Notes under the pieces: generated by a model
The model's input: only the letters and a program-made list of their open reading frames with translations
Database searches by the model: none
What the model was told of the DNA's origin: nothing
Program-made: the position numbers and the translations under genes
In this document: positions 16,976-25,237 of the stretch, one piece after another
Position numbering within the stretch: position 1 is the stretch's first letter
Layout: every line of letters starts with the position of its first letter
Assembly (NCBI GenBank): GCA_963791455.1
Contig: CAWBSM010000003.1
Coordinates: 1-64,000 of the forward strand
Length of the DNA stretch: 64,000 nucleotides
From: Bog-473 sp963791455
Lineage (GTDB): Bacteria > Actinomycetota > Acidimicrobiia > Acidimicrobiales > RAAP-2
Direction: 5' to 3'

Positions 16976-18991
16976 TCATGTGTAGGTGAACCAGTCGGCT
17001 CCGCTGGCCGCGCTCTTGCCTCCCGGCGTCTTCACGATGACGTTGCGAAGGCCTGCTGACGCGGCCGGTGAATCGACAGTGATCTCGGTCGCAGAGACCA
17101 CTTTGAGGTTCGTCCCGGTGACGGTGCCGAAGAGTACGGCCGTGGCCCCCGTGAAGTTCGTACCGGTGATGGTCACGAGCGTGCCGCCGGTTGTCGGGCC
17201 CGAGCGGGGCGAGACCTTCGCCACGGTCGGGGGTGCGACGTAGGTGAACCAGTCGGCTTCGCTGGCTGCGCTCTTGCCTCCCGGTGTCTTCACGAGGACG
17301 TTGCGAAGGCCTGCTGACGCCGCCGGTGAATCGACAGTGATCTCGGTCGCAGAGACCACTTTGAGGTTCGTCCCGGCGACGGTCCCGAAGAGCACCGTAG
17401 TGGCACCTGTGAAGTTGGTGCCGGTGATGCGAACGAGCGTGCCGCCGGTCGTCGGGCCAGAACGGGGACTGACGCCCGAGACCGTAGGGGCCGGAGCGGT
17501 GAAGGACGCAGTGACAGTGTCGGTGGCGCCCTGGACGGTAACTTCGATCTGGTCCCCCGCGGTGATCGGCCCGTAGTTGGCGTACTCGTTGCCGAAGGTG
17601 AAGACGACCTTGGTGCTACTCCACGAGGTCAGCACCAACCCGATACAGTCGCCTGCTTCACCGGCTCCCCAGCTCTCGGTCAGGTCCTGGAATTCGAGGC
17701 CGCCGAAGCCGTAGTCATCACCGGTATCGCCGGCCTGGCACGCCTCAGGGGTGGCCGTGGGCGCCGCGGAGCCGAAGTTCGAACCGGTGACCGTCACGGT
17801 CGGGGCGGCGGGCGTCCCACTGAGCGTCACGCCCGAGATGCTCGGCGCAAAGCTCGATCCCGAGAGGTACGGTTGCTCCTCTGCCCATGTGAAGACGATG
17901 TTGGCCGGCGCCGTCGCGTTGGGGTTGACGACGAAGATGGCGTCGTAGTCGGCATTATTGCTGCTGTCGGTGCCGACGCCGGCGTCCATCTCCGTGGGGT
18001 TGCCGTACGTGTCTGCGTCGGCGAGGATGTTGTCGCGGTGGCCCCAGCAGCCCGACATGTCAGTCCCGGTGCAGTCTGCATTTTCCCCGCCCAGGCCGTC
18101 GTCGTAGAGCCACCCGTAGATGGCGCCGAGCACTGTGGCATACGCCCCGGCCCAGATCGACCCGGCATTGCCGGGAAGATCGCTCAGGCTCGGATCCGCA
18201 TCGTTGGTGAGGCCCGTTTGGACGGCGGTGTTATAGGTGTTGACGAGGTTCGGGATCGCCACCTCGCCCCGACTGGTGCGCTCGAGGTTGGTCCAGACGA
18301 ACATCTGCTCGGGACCGCTGAGCGTCGACCAATTGGTCGGAAGCGCCAGCGGGGAGAGTCGCTCCTGGGCGGCGCGCACGCCGTTCATGTCGTTCACGCA
18401 GACGGGGTCGCCCGAGCATTGGCCGAAGATCCCGTTGGCGGACGGGTTGTTGGGGGGGTTGATGGGCGCGCCCGGGCCCGTGGGCGATGTGGTCGTGGTT
18501 TCAGTGCCCGGAGCGCTGTCGAAGATGGCGTCGTTGTCGTCCTCTGTTGCCTGCAATTCGTAGGTGTAGGAGGTCTTCGGCGTCAGCTGATCGACCGGGA
18601 TCGACACGGCTTGCGGCGTTGTTACTCCCGCGTTGAAGATTACGAGTCCGGCGGTCGGGCTGCTCGAAGTGATCGGGGTCCCGGATGGTTCGTAGACAAC
18701 CTGGGCAAAACCGGCCTCCCCATCCGGGGTGACGGTCCCGTTCGCGACGAACCCTGTCGTGGTGGCGCCGCTTGGCGCACCGAGAGTCACCGTCCAGGTG
18801 CCCTGCGCCGACGCCGGGGTTGCCAGAGGAAGCAAGGCGATCGCAATCACCGCAGACGCGACGCTCAACGACGCCGTCACGCTCAGACGCCGTGCGGCGT
18901 GTCGACCCCGTCCGAGTAGGGACTGGGACCGGTACCGCCCACCCCGCTGTCCCGCGTATCTCCTCCGATTCGACCGGGCGGATCCAGCCAT
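16976..18991 (-). CDS. Secreted CAP (SCP-like) and IPT/TIG domain protein
   Basis: A 671-residue exported protein. A basic 36-residue n-region and a hydrophobic stretch end in LATPASAQG, with cleavage after about residue 62. Next is an Ig-like strand-rich part (about 65-160), then a CAP-like domain (about 190-370) recognised from QMFVWTNLERTSRG, ENADCTGTDMSGCWGHRDNI and VFTWAEEQ. An IPT-type segment (about 385-505) follows, and two nearly identical TIG repeats (PTVSGVSPRSGPTTGGTLV type) form the C-terminus. CAP proteins act outside the cell as proteases or ligand binders; TIG repeats are adhesive. AAGGAGG eight bases before the ATG at 18991 fixes the start. No LPXTG anchor is seen. Confidence 0.82.
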   Translation of the reverse strand: MAGSARSNRRRYAGQRGGRYRSQSLLGRGRHAARRLSVTASLSVASAVIAIALLPLATPASAQGTWTVTLGAPSGATTTGFVANGTVTPDGEAGFAQVVYEPSGTPITSSSPTAGLVIFNAGVTTPQAVSIPVDQLTPKTSYTYELQATEDDNDAIFDSAPGTETTTTSPTGPGAPINPPNNPSANGIFGQCSGDPVCVNDMNGVRAAQERLSPLALPTNWSTLSGPEQMFVWTNLERTSRGEVAIPNLVNTYNTAVQTGLTNDADPSLSDLPGNAGSIWAGAYATVLGAIYGWLYDDGLGGENADCTGTDMSGCWGHRDNILADADTYGNPTEMDAGVGTDSSNNADYDAIFVVNPNATAPANIVFTWAEEQPYLSGSSFAPSISGVTLSGTPAAPTVTVTGSNFGSAAPTATPEACQAGDTGDDYGFGGLEFQDLTESWGAGEAGDCIGLVLTSWSSTKVVFTFGNEYANYGPITAGDQIEVTVQGATDTVTASFTAPAPTVSGVSPRSGPTTGGTLVRITGTNFTGATTVLFGTVAGTNLKVVSATEITVDSPAASAGLRNVLVKTPGGKSAASEADWFTYVAPPTVAKVSPRSGPTTGGTLVTITGTNFTGATAVLFGTVTGTNLKVVSATEITVDSPAASAGLRNVIVKTPGGKSAASGADWFTYT
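16982..17497. repeat. 258-bp tandem duplication encoding two TIG domains
   Basis: Units start at 16982 and 17240 and are offset by exactly 258 bp (86 codons). Identity is roughly 90% over the first 220 bp or so of each unit. It encodes the two last TIG domains of the CAP/TIG protein and keeps the frame. Confidence 0.85.
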
Positions 18992-19304
18992 GGCTGTGGC
19001 CTCCTTGTAAGCGCCGTCTGCCGTGTCCCATGGCTCGGGCGGTTCGGTTGGTTTTGCGAACCTCATTCTCATTTCAAAGAAGCCGCTTCTCCGCTCATTG
19101 CCGAGCCCTGTTCCGCCCCGTGACGGCGCCTGAGGGCAAGTATTGCCCGCGAGACGCCCAACGCCAATGGGGACAGCCTCCCCCAGCGCCTTCGTGGTGA
19201 CAGGCCATCAACCTCTAGTTGACCTTCACCGGGTTGCGGGGGCATCAGTGCTTGTCGAACTCATCCCACGACGAGGTGGCGGCAAGGATCGAGAACCGCC
19301 CGAA

Positions 19305-19679
19305 TCAGATTTCGGTCAGACGGTTGCCCGAGGTCGCCTCCAATTGGAGGTAGTCGACGAGCCCATCGATCTCGAACACGCGTCGCACGATGTCCCGAGC
19401 GCCGCAAAGCACACTGAATGAACCGCCTTTCGCCCGCACCTGTTTGCACGCGGTGACGATCACGCCGATGCTCACCGAGTCCACGAAACTGGTCCTGCTG
19501 AGGTCAACGCGCACCTCGCGTGCGCTGAGTACCTCAGGACCGGCAAGCTGCTCCCGCAGTTCTTCTGCCGTGGAGAGATCGAGTTCCCCCGCCAGGGCAA
19601 TCAGGACTGCGCCATCCGAGCCGCACACGTCAACAGCGAAAGGGCTTCGTCCCACAGAAGAGTCCTCTCGAAGTGCCAT
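19305..19679 (-). CDS. STAS-domain anti-sigma factor antagonist
   Basis: A 124-residue SpoIIAA/RsbV-like protein. VLIALAGELDLSTAEELREQ is the first strand and helix. REVRVDLSRTSFVDSVSIGV carries the phosphorylatable Ser in FVDSVS. The C-terminus has SVLCGARDIVRRVFEIDGL. Such proteins bind anti-sigma kinases in a partner-switching system. The ATG at 19679 follows GGGAG. No kinase or sigma-factor gene lies nearby. Confidence 0.87.
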   Translation of the reverse strand: MALREDSSVGRSPFAVDVCGSDGAVLIALAGELDLSTAEELREQLAGPEVLSAREVRVDLSRTSFVDSVSIGVIVTACKQVRAKGGSFSVLCGARDIVRRVFEIDGLVDYLQLEATSGNRLTEI

Positions 19680-19742
19680 TGAGCTCCCTGCCTCCCAAAA
19701 GATGGTCGAGTGAGGAAGCAACCCAGGGTTTGGGATCACTTT

Positions 19743-19871
19743 GACAAACGATCTGTGTTGAAACGTAACACCCGTTCAGGGCGTTGGCAATGTGTTGGTT
19801 CGGATCAGATACACAAGGGGGGAGATCGAGCGAGGCCTATGTGAACCAATGGTGGAGGGTGATCGTTTGTC
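19743..19871. repeat. 11-bp inverted repeat upstream of the STAS gene
   Basis: GACAAACGATC at 19743-19753 is matched exactly by its reverse complement GATCGTTTGTC at 19861-19871, leaving 107 bases between. It lies in the 275-base gap between the STAS gene and the SnoaL gene, which holds no gene that I can recognise. It could be a looping operator or chance. Confidence 0.35.
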
Positions 19872-19954
19872 TGTAGTTCTTCCCCCCGGGGCACGCCCCG
19901 AGCGGTGCAACTGGCGGACCGATGGGCTCAATCGGTCCAGGCCGGAGTGCCTGT

Positions 19955-20425
19955 CTACTTAGATTCGTCATCAAGGGCGGAATGCATCTCCGCATTCCAA
20001 TCTTCGGCCCCAAGGGTCCGAAGCTGTCGCTCAGCGATGCGCCATCCTTCGGGAAGGCGGACGACTGAATCGTGGTAGTAGCCCCACAAGCGAGGGGTAC
20101 TCCCGTCAGCTCGCTGATGCCAGGCGTATACCGATGTGCGCACGGACGCGCGATCGAGGTCCTCGAATGTCACGAGGACGTTCGCATTGTGATGGCTCGT
20201 TGCGGCAAATGCGCCATCCGGATGTCCGAACATCCGCCGGAGACCAGACCTGGACCGCGCTGGTGCGAAACCAGGTCCATAGTCGACCACACAGTTTTCG
20301 GTGAACAGGTCGACGACTTCGTCGTAGAGCCGATGATCGACATAATACGAATAGAGGTGGACCAGATCGATTATCTGGTCCTTGTCTATCAGCCGCCCAA
20401 CTGCGGCTTCGGCGTCACTGTCCAT
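19955..20425 (-). CDS. SnoaL-like / NTF2-fold protein
   Basis: A 156-residue NTF2-superfamily protein: KDQIIDLVHLYSYYVDHRLY at the N-terminus, DEVVDLFTENCVVDYGPGF, then the HHNANVLVTF strand and WGYYHDSVVRLPEGWRIAER. This is the pattern of the SnoaL_4 group related to steroid isomerases and dehydratases. GGAGG five bases before the ATG supports the start. Reaction unknown. A short CGGGG-CACG-CCCCG hairpin (19887-19900) lies downstream of its stop. A related protein lies at 39625-40098. Confidence 0.83.
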   Translation of the reverse strand: MDSDAEAAVGRLIDKDQIIDLVHLYSYYVDHRLYDEVVDLFTENCVVDYGPGFAPARSRSGLRRMFGHPDGAFAATSHHNANVLVTFEDLDRASVRTSVYAWHQRADGSTPRLWGYYHDSVVRLPEGWRIAERQLRTLGAEDWNAEMHSALDDESK

Positions 20426-20476
20426 CGGTCCTCCTGGGTCTGATGCGGCACGCGTACGCGCACTGGGGCGACGGCA

Positions 20477-20730
20477 TCATGCTCTCGGCGCCGCGCGAGA
20501 TCGAGCGACCATAGCGGAGCCTCGAGTAAATGCGCCCCCCAAGTACGAAGCTGCAGATCCGATGGAACCAGCTACCCGATGGCCAACGAGAAGACCCAGT
20601 AACGGCATGGCGGCCTCAAAGAAGCCAAAGACGATCGCCATACGGATCCGGAGTCGGCCGTCAACCCCGAGAGACCGATGCCGATGGCGGCTGCGAGGTT
20701 CGACCGGCCGAGTGCAACGGCGACCAGCAT
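20477..20730 (-). pseudogene. mntP: MntP-type manganese efflux pump remnant
   Basis: From the ATG at 20730 a frame reads MLVAVALGRSNLAAAIGIGL; after a one-base shift near 20660-20670 it continues VDGRLRIRMAIVFGFFEAAM, PLLGLLVGHRVAGSIGSAA, SYLGG. This is the first two to three transmembrane helices of the MntP (DUF204) family, which has about 190 residues and six helices. The rest is missing; the C-terminal residues after YLGGAF are unrelated. Disrupted and truncated. Confidence 0.68.
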
Positions 20731-20896
20731 GATGCCCGGCACGGAACCAACCTAAGGCACGTCGACCTGAGATACGGCCACGGATGTGCCAGAGTGCCCC
20801 TACCGTCCCAGCGCCGGGAAGGCCCGAGTACCCGGGCGGCATCGGCACTTGGTTTCGGCCTGACGGTGATTACACGCAGACCTAAGGTGTGTGTCC

Positions 20897-21355
20897 ATGC
20901 GCGCTGCAGTGAATCTCCACATTGACGCTCCTCCCGACGAGGTCTGGGAACTCGTGAGCGACATCACGAAGATGGGCGAGTACAGTCCCGAGGTGATTGA
21001 GGCCGAGTGGATCGACGGCGCCACGGGTCCGGCAGTTGGCGCGCGGTACCGCGGTCACGTCAAGCGGAACGAAAAATGGCCCGTTTACTGGACCACCTGC
21101 AAGATCACCGAATGCGTGCCAGGCCAGGTCTTTGAGTTCGCGGTCGTCATGGGCGAGCGACCGGTGAACACATGGCGCTACGAGTTCCGGGCGTCTGACG
21201 ATGGAGGCACCGATGTCACTGAGTCATTCGACCTCGGCGACAATCTCTTCACCAAGTTCTGGCGTCCTCTTGGTGGCTTCCTTCGGGAGCGTCGCAATCA
21301 GCGGGATATGCTCAGCACCCTTGAACGGGTCAAGGTAGCCGCGGAGTCCCCCTAA
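20897..21355 (+). CDS. SRPBCC family protein
   Basis: A 152-residue START-like protein: AVNLHIDAPPDEVWELVSDI, GEYSPEVIEAEWIDGAT, GARYRGHVKRN, TWRYEFRAS, TDVTESFDL and a C-terminal helix with TLERVKVAAE. It is about one third identical by eye to the protein at 11404-11883, so it is a paralogue from the same ligand-binding family. AAGGTG seven bases upstream favours ATG 20897 over GTG 20891. Single gene, no obvious partner. Confidence 0.83.
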   Translation: MRAAVNLHIDAPPDEVWELVSDITKMGEYSPEVIEAEWIDGATGPAVGARYRGHVKRNEKWPVYWTTCKITECVPGQVFEFAVVMGERPVNTWRYEFRASDDGGTDVTESFDLGDNLFTKFWRPLGGFLRERRNQRDMLSTLERVKVAAESP

Positions 21356-21360
21356 GGGGG
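21348..21360 (+). terminator. Short C/G hairpin at the SRPBCC stop codon
   Basis: CCCCC (21348-21352) and GGGGG (21356-21360) flank the TAA stop codon itself, which would be the loop. No T run follows, so it is only a weak terminator candidate. Confidence 0.25.
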
Positions 21361-21443
21361 CGACCTTCATGCCGGCGATCCGGTGCCGCCACTCCGTTGA
21401 CTCGCCAGCTGGACGGTGCGGCTTGTTCCTCCAGGTGCCCGCC

Positions 21444-21745
21444 TTCACGCGGTCGTCAACCCTTCCAAGTCGGACACGTTGACAGTAAGTGCCGAATGGC
21501 CACTTCGTCGCAATGGCGACGGCACTCGCTCTGCGAAGTGAATACACACGCCTCCGTCGTGGTACGTGCCAAAGGTCCGTCATCAACCCGCGACATGCGA
21601 AAGCCATCGGCCGTCCACCAGCGGTAGTTCCGAGTGAGTGAGCACCCCTGACGTTGCTGAGCTGCGAATCGATCTTGAAGAGGCCGAAGGTCGCGACGAA
21701 TGAGTCGGCATCGGTGAGTGTGACGCCGTCCCCCCCCGGGCCGGA
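21444..21745 (-). pseudogene. Conserved actinobacterial hypothetical protein, decayed by frameshifts
   Basis: Three consecutive frames give parts of one protein. They are TLTDADSFVATFGLFKIDS with QLSNVRGAH, then TRNYRWWTADGFRMSRVDDG, then CIHFAERVPSPLRRSG, HSALTVNVSDLEGL and a stop at 21444-21446. I recognise this set (GAHVTRNYRWWTA followed by GxHSALTVTVxD) as a conserved uncharacterised family from Actinobacteria. At least two shifts are needed to read it, and the N-terminus is short. No function is known for the family. Confidence 0.55.
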
Positions 21746-22089
21746 GCAAGAGGGGTAGTCACATTGTCCCGAGCAAGTGGGCGGTTAGCAGCCTCACGTG
21801 AGCACTCGACTGACTCTTCTTTTCGGCTGTTCAACTTGGTGGGCGACGTCGCCGGAGGAACAGCAAGGCATTTTCGTGAGTTGGGGGGCACCCAGCGGGG
21901 AGATCCCGGGCGCCGGGTGTCCGCCGTGCGGGGTCCGCCCGCGAACCGGCACCAGCAACGCGAAGCCAAGCGTCCGAGCCCCGCCCGAGGCCCGCACAGG
22001 CGGAGCGATTCGACTGGCGGGTCGTCACAAATCATTCGGGCGACGCGCAATTCTTCTCGGACTCGTCGTCGATGCGCGTACGCGTCACT
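21746..22089. other. Stretch without a recognised gene
   Basis: Frames here show no domain. It lies downstream of the sulfatase stop and upstream of the decayed hypothetical gene. It may be further eroded coding sequence. Confidence 0.4.
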
Positions 22090-23451
22090 TCAGTCCAGGG
22101 TCTCGGCGATGTTCCGAGGCCGCCGGGAGAGCGTAAGGCTACGGTCTGTCCGCGGTGTCGTGGGGTCGCTGGCCGACACCTGGTCGACCGAGTTCAGGAC
22201 CGTGCCCTCCGCCGGAGGAACCGGCCCTTCGAGTAACGGGTCCACGGTTCGTACCATCCAGTCTTGCAAGCGCCGGCGGAGGTCCTCTGCGACCCCGGCC
22301 AAGGCGGGATCATCTATGCGGTTGTGCCCCTCCGAGGGATCGAGCGACAGGTCGAAGAGTGCCTCCCACGGCGGGTCCACGTCCGCCCAACCCGCCGCCA
22401 AGAGCACGTCCTTGGTCAGGCTGTCATCCAGGTTGGCTACGACCCTCCCGGGGTGCTGGCTGTCGTAGCGGCGCATGTACTTGTACCTGGATGTACGAAC
22501 GGCGCGTTGCGGTTCGTAGGCCGCGTGAAAGGTCACCTCGGCGAAGATCTCGTCGTGGATCTCGGTGAGGTCACCGCGCACGAGCGGCAGCAGTGACCTG
22601 CCCTCCAACCACGGGGGGTGTTCGAGTCCCACCACGTCACAGATCGTCGGGTACAGGTCAAGCTGGGTCACCAGCGCGTCGCACACGCGCCCCCGCTCGA
22701 AACCTCCCGGGCCCCGCATTAGGAGTAGGACCCCGATGCCCCGGTCGTACATGGTGCACTTGGCGTCTGGGAAGGCGAGACCATGGTCGGTCGTCATGAG
22801 GACCAAGGTGTCATCCGCAAGTCCGTTCTCCTCCAGGGCGTTGAGGACGGTGCCGATCCCCTGGTCGAGGGCTCTGGCGCTGGCGCGGAACGATGCCATG
22901 TCACGGCGGGTCTGCGCGTTGTCCGGGACGTTCTCGGGGGGTCGAGAGTACAAGACGTCGCGGATGGAGGATGGCTCGAAGAATTCCCGGTGCGTCTCGA
23001 AGAACCCAACCGACAGGAAAAAGGGAGCTTGCTCCCGGGCTCGCATGGCGATCAGCTTCGTGGCGGCCGGGGCGACCTCGCTCACTCTGGTCGAATCGAG
23101 ATCAACGACATGGTGGTACCCAAGGTCACCCGGATCCGCCGAGACGTGTTGTTCGCCCACCAAGCCGGTCCAGTAACCAGCGTTACGCAGCACGTTGACG
23201 ATGTGCCGCTCGGGATGGTGCAACCGGTAGCCCCGGTGCGCTAGGCCGAGCATCCCCGTGGCATGGGTGCACTGGCCGGTGAGCAGTGCAGCCCGGGAGC
23301 CCGAGCAGACCGGCGCCGCACAGAAGGCCTGGCGAAAGAGTACTCCCTGGTCAGCCAGGTGCTGGATGTTGGGCGTCGGGACCGGATACCCGTAGGGCTG
23401 CACGTAGCGGCCGGTGTCGTGCGAGTGGAGATAGAGGACATTCGGTCTCAT
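22090..23451 (-). CDS. Sulfatase (alkaline-phosphatase superfamily)
   Basis: A 453-residue type I sulfatase. RPNVLYLHSHDTGRYV holds N-terminal metal ligands. APVCSGSRAALLTGQ is the formylglycine site, with Cys49 as the modified residue. LMTTDHGLAFPDAKCTMYD supplies the second metal cluster. The motif is CSGSR where the classical pattern is C-x-P-x-R. Modification would need a formylglycine-generating enzyme, which is not in this window. It resembles heparan-N-sulfatase-like enzymes with LFDLSLDPSEGHN near the end. No signal peptide, so it is cytoplasmic. It diverges from a Stf0 sulfotransferase across a 54-base gap. Confidence 0.88.
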   Translation of the reverse strand: MRPNVLYLHSHDTGRYVQPYGYPVPTPNIQHLADQGVLFRQAFCAAPVCSGSRAALLTGQCTHATGMLGLAHRGYRLHHPERHIVNVLRNAGYWTGLVGEQHVSADPGDLGYHHVVDLDSTRVSEVAPAATKLIAMRAREQAPFFLSVGFFETHREFFEPSSIRDVLYSRPPENVPDNAQTRRDMASFRASARALDQGIGTVLNALEENGLADDTLVLMTTDHGLAFPDAKCTMYDRGIGVLLLMRGPGGFERGRVCDALVTQLDLYPTICDVVGLEHPPWLEGRSLLPLVRGDLTEIHDEIFAEVTFHAAYEPQRAVRTSRYKYMRRYDSQHPGRVVANLDDSLTKDVLLAAGWADVDPPWEALFDLSLDPSEGHNRIDDPALAGVAEDLRRRLQDWMVRTVDPLLEGPVPPAEGTVLNSVDQVSASDPTTPRTDRSLTLSRRPRNIAETLD

Positions 23452-23505
23452 CCGCCATCATTGTAGCAATTCACACCGTTTCGCCTGAAAAGGTAGGATT
23501 TAAGG

Positions 23506-24339
23506 ATGGCACGGCACCTGCGTGTTGAAGGCATCTCCTACTTGGTCTGTGCCACGCAGCGCAGTGGGAGCACGCTGCTCTGTGAATTTCTGAGGGCGAC
23601 TGACGTCGCCGGGGTACCTGACGAGTACTTCGAAAGGCTGCGCGGAACCGGCCTGGCCCGCCAACCCCGCCAGTATTTTGAGCACCCGTCGGTCCAGGAC
23701 ATTGCTTTGCGACTGGCGCCAACGGTGGCGGGGCGGTCGGAGCAACCCGGGGAGTTCGAACCGTGGTTCCGCTACGTGCTCCAGCGAGGCACGACTCCCA
23801 ACGGTGTCTTCGGCGCCAAGATGATGTGGAATTACCTCGACGAATTCAAACTGAGGATGGCGGAACTCCCGGATCTTGGCGACCTCTCGTTCAACCAACG
23901 GCTTGACGCTGTCTTTCCCCAACTCAAAATTATCTTCATCAGGCGCCGTGACAAGGTGGCGCAGGCCGTCTCCCTCTGGAGGGCCATTCAGACCCAGCAG
24001 TGGCGTACTGAATCCGAATCGGATTCCGAGGAAGTCGATGACGACGGGCCCGATGGCGACTACGACTACCGGGCGATCGAACACCTGCTCAACGAGCTGC
24101 ACCGGTGGGATGCCAACTGGGAGGATTGGTTCCACGCCACGGGCCGGGAGCCGATCCGGGTCTTCTACGACGAGTTCACTACCAGCCGGGCGGCCACGAT
24201 CGGCCGCGTGCTCGACGCGCTCGGTGTTGACCCGCCCGAGCCCAACGGCAAGAAGCCGATGAAGCGACAGGCGGACCACCTCTCCGAGGACTGGGTCACT
24301 CGATTCCGGGCCGACAGGGAACGCCGCCAACGCATCTGA
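23506..24339 (+). CDS. Stf0-type sulfotransferase
   Basis: A 277-residue PAPS-dependent sulfotransferase. The 5'-phosphosulfate loop is CATQRSGSTLLCEFL (about residues 15-29), followed by GVPDEYFERL as in Stf0. The 3'-phosphate site is FIRRRDKVAQAVSLWRA, and FYDEFTTSRAATI lies in the C-terminal third. The mycobacterial Stf0 sulfates trehalose at O2 for sulfolipid synthesis; here the acceptor is unknown. An acidic insertion (SESDSEEVDDDGPDGDYDY) sits in the middle. It shares a 54-base divergent promoter gap with a sulfatase, suggesting joint control of adding and removing a sulfate group. Confidence 0.85.
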   Translation: MARHLRVEGISYLVCATQRSGSTLLCEFLRATDVAGVPDEYFERLRGTGLARQPRQYFEHPSVQDIALRLAPTVAGRSEQPGEFEPWFRYVLQRGTTPNGVFGAKMMWNYLDEFKLRMAELPDLGDLSFNQRLDAVFPQLKIIFIRRRDKVAQAVSLWRAIQTQQWRTESESDSEEVDDDGPDGDYDYRAIEHLLNELHRWDANWEDWFHATGREPIRVFYDEFTTSRAATIGRVLDALGVDPPEPNGKKPMKRQADHLSEDWVTRFRADRERRQRI

Positions 24340-24346
24340 TCCCGAC

Positions 24347-24360
24347 CCCCGCGACCGGGG
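24347..24360 (+). terminator. Hairpin after the sulfotransferase
   Basis: CCCCG (24347-24351), loop CGAC, CGGGG (24356-24360), eight bases after the stop codon. No T tract follows, so it is a weak factor-independent terminator at best. Confidence 0.3.
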
Positions 24361-24552
24361 CCCAGGAAATTCGGCTTTGCCAGGCGCACAGGAGCTGGGG
24401 CGTCCTCGAACAGCTGCGCGTGCTGAGTGTCGTTACATTGCAGGTCGAGCGCCGTGGGTACGGTTCGTTAGGCCATGAGGAACGCGGCAAGCTGGACAGC
24501 GGCCCCGGAAACGACAGAGCGGCTGTGACGACCACGGCAGATCGGAGTGATG

Positions 24553-24999
24553 ATGACCTCGAAGTCTGATTTCACGGATGAAGAATGGCGCCTGATCCTC
24601 GAAGCGCCTCCAAGTGCCGGAATGATCGTTGTGACGGCTCAGCGAGGTGGCTCCTTTCGAGAAACGATCGCCATGGCCAAGGCATATGCAGAGGCACGTC
24701 AGGAACATGGCAAGAGCCAACTTCTCGATGAGATCGTCGCAGCGAAACCGGAGCGTGATCACACGCACTATCACTCGATCGAAGAACTCAAGGAGCAGGG
24801 ATTGCAGCACATCCGTGAGTCGATAACGCTCCTCGAGGGAAAGGCGACGCCGGAAGAGGTCGAAGAGTACCGTCGCTTCATCGTCACCCTGTCCAACAAG
24901 GTCGCAGCGGCCCACCGAGAGCACGATCACGATGTCAGCGAGTCCGAGCAAGTGGCCATCCGAGACATTACAGATGCGTTAAAGGGAGCCGCCGCATGA
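24553..24999 (+). CDS. Conserved hypothetical actinobacterial protein (TerB-like helical)
   Basis: A 148-residue, acidic, mostly helical protein: FTDEEWRLILEAPPSAGMIV, VTAQRGGSFRETIAMAKAYA, then EEVEEYRRFIVTLSNKVAAA and SESEQVAIRDITDAL. I recognise it as a conserved family common in Actinobacteria and some plant-associated bacteria. The late part, where an acidic loop precedes a helix, is reminiscent of TerB. Function is not established. ATG 24553 is chosen over GTG 24547 and ATG 24550 because GGAG is six bases upstream. Confidence 0.65.
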   Translation: MTSKSDFTDEEWRLILEAPPSAGMIVVTAQRGGSFRETIAMAKAYAEARQEHGKSQLLDEIVAAKPERDHTHYHSIEELKEQGLQHIRESITLLEGKATPEEVEEYRRFIVTLSNKVAAAHREHDHDVSESEQVAIRDITDALKGAAA

Positions 25000-25237
25000 G
25001 ATGCTCGGCGAAGGCCTTCGTTGGCGTCGATCCGCGGGCCGGGATCTTGGATTTCTCAGCTTCGGACTACGACGTGCGGTCCAAATCCCAATGAAGGCAA
25101 GACGGAGTACAGCATGGAGAGAACGACTCATTGAAGAGGAAGCTGTTCGAAAGCACCTTCGAGTCGCTCTAGATCCAAACCCGGCTCCATAGCTCGCTCG
25201 GAGTCGCCGCGCCCAAACTCGACCAACGGGCCTCGCT

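Noticed and set aside
17873..18919. Long open frame (about 348 codons) on the plus strand
   Set aside because: It is antisense to the CAP/TIG gene, which has a signal peptide, strong ribosome site and domains; the plus-strand frame has no family similarity and follows from GC-rich codon bias.
23500..24330. Minus-strand frame covering the whole sulfotransferase
   Set aside because: Mirror frame of the Stf0 gene with no recognisable motifs.
25001..25192. Possible 63-residue gene after the TerB-like gene
   Set aside because: No ribosome site or conserved features, and the stretch is short; treated as non-coding.
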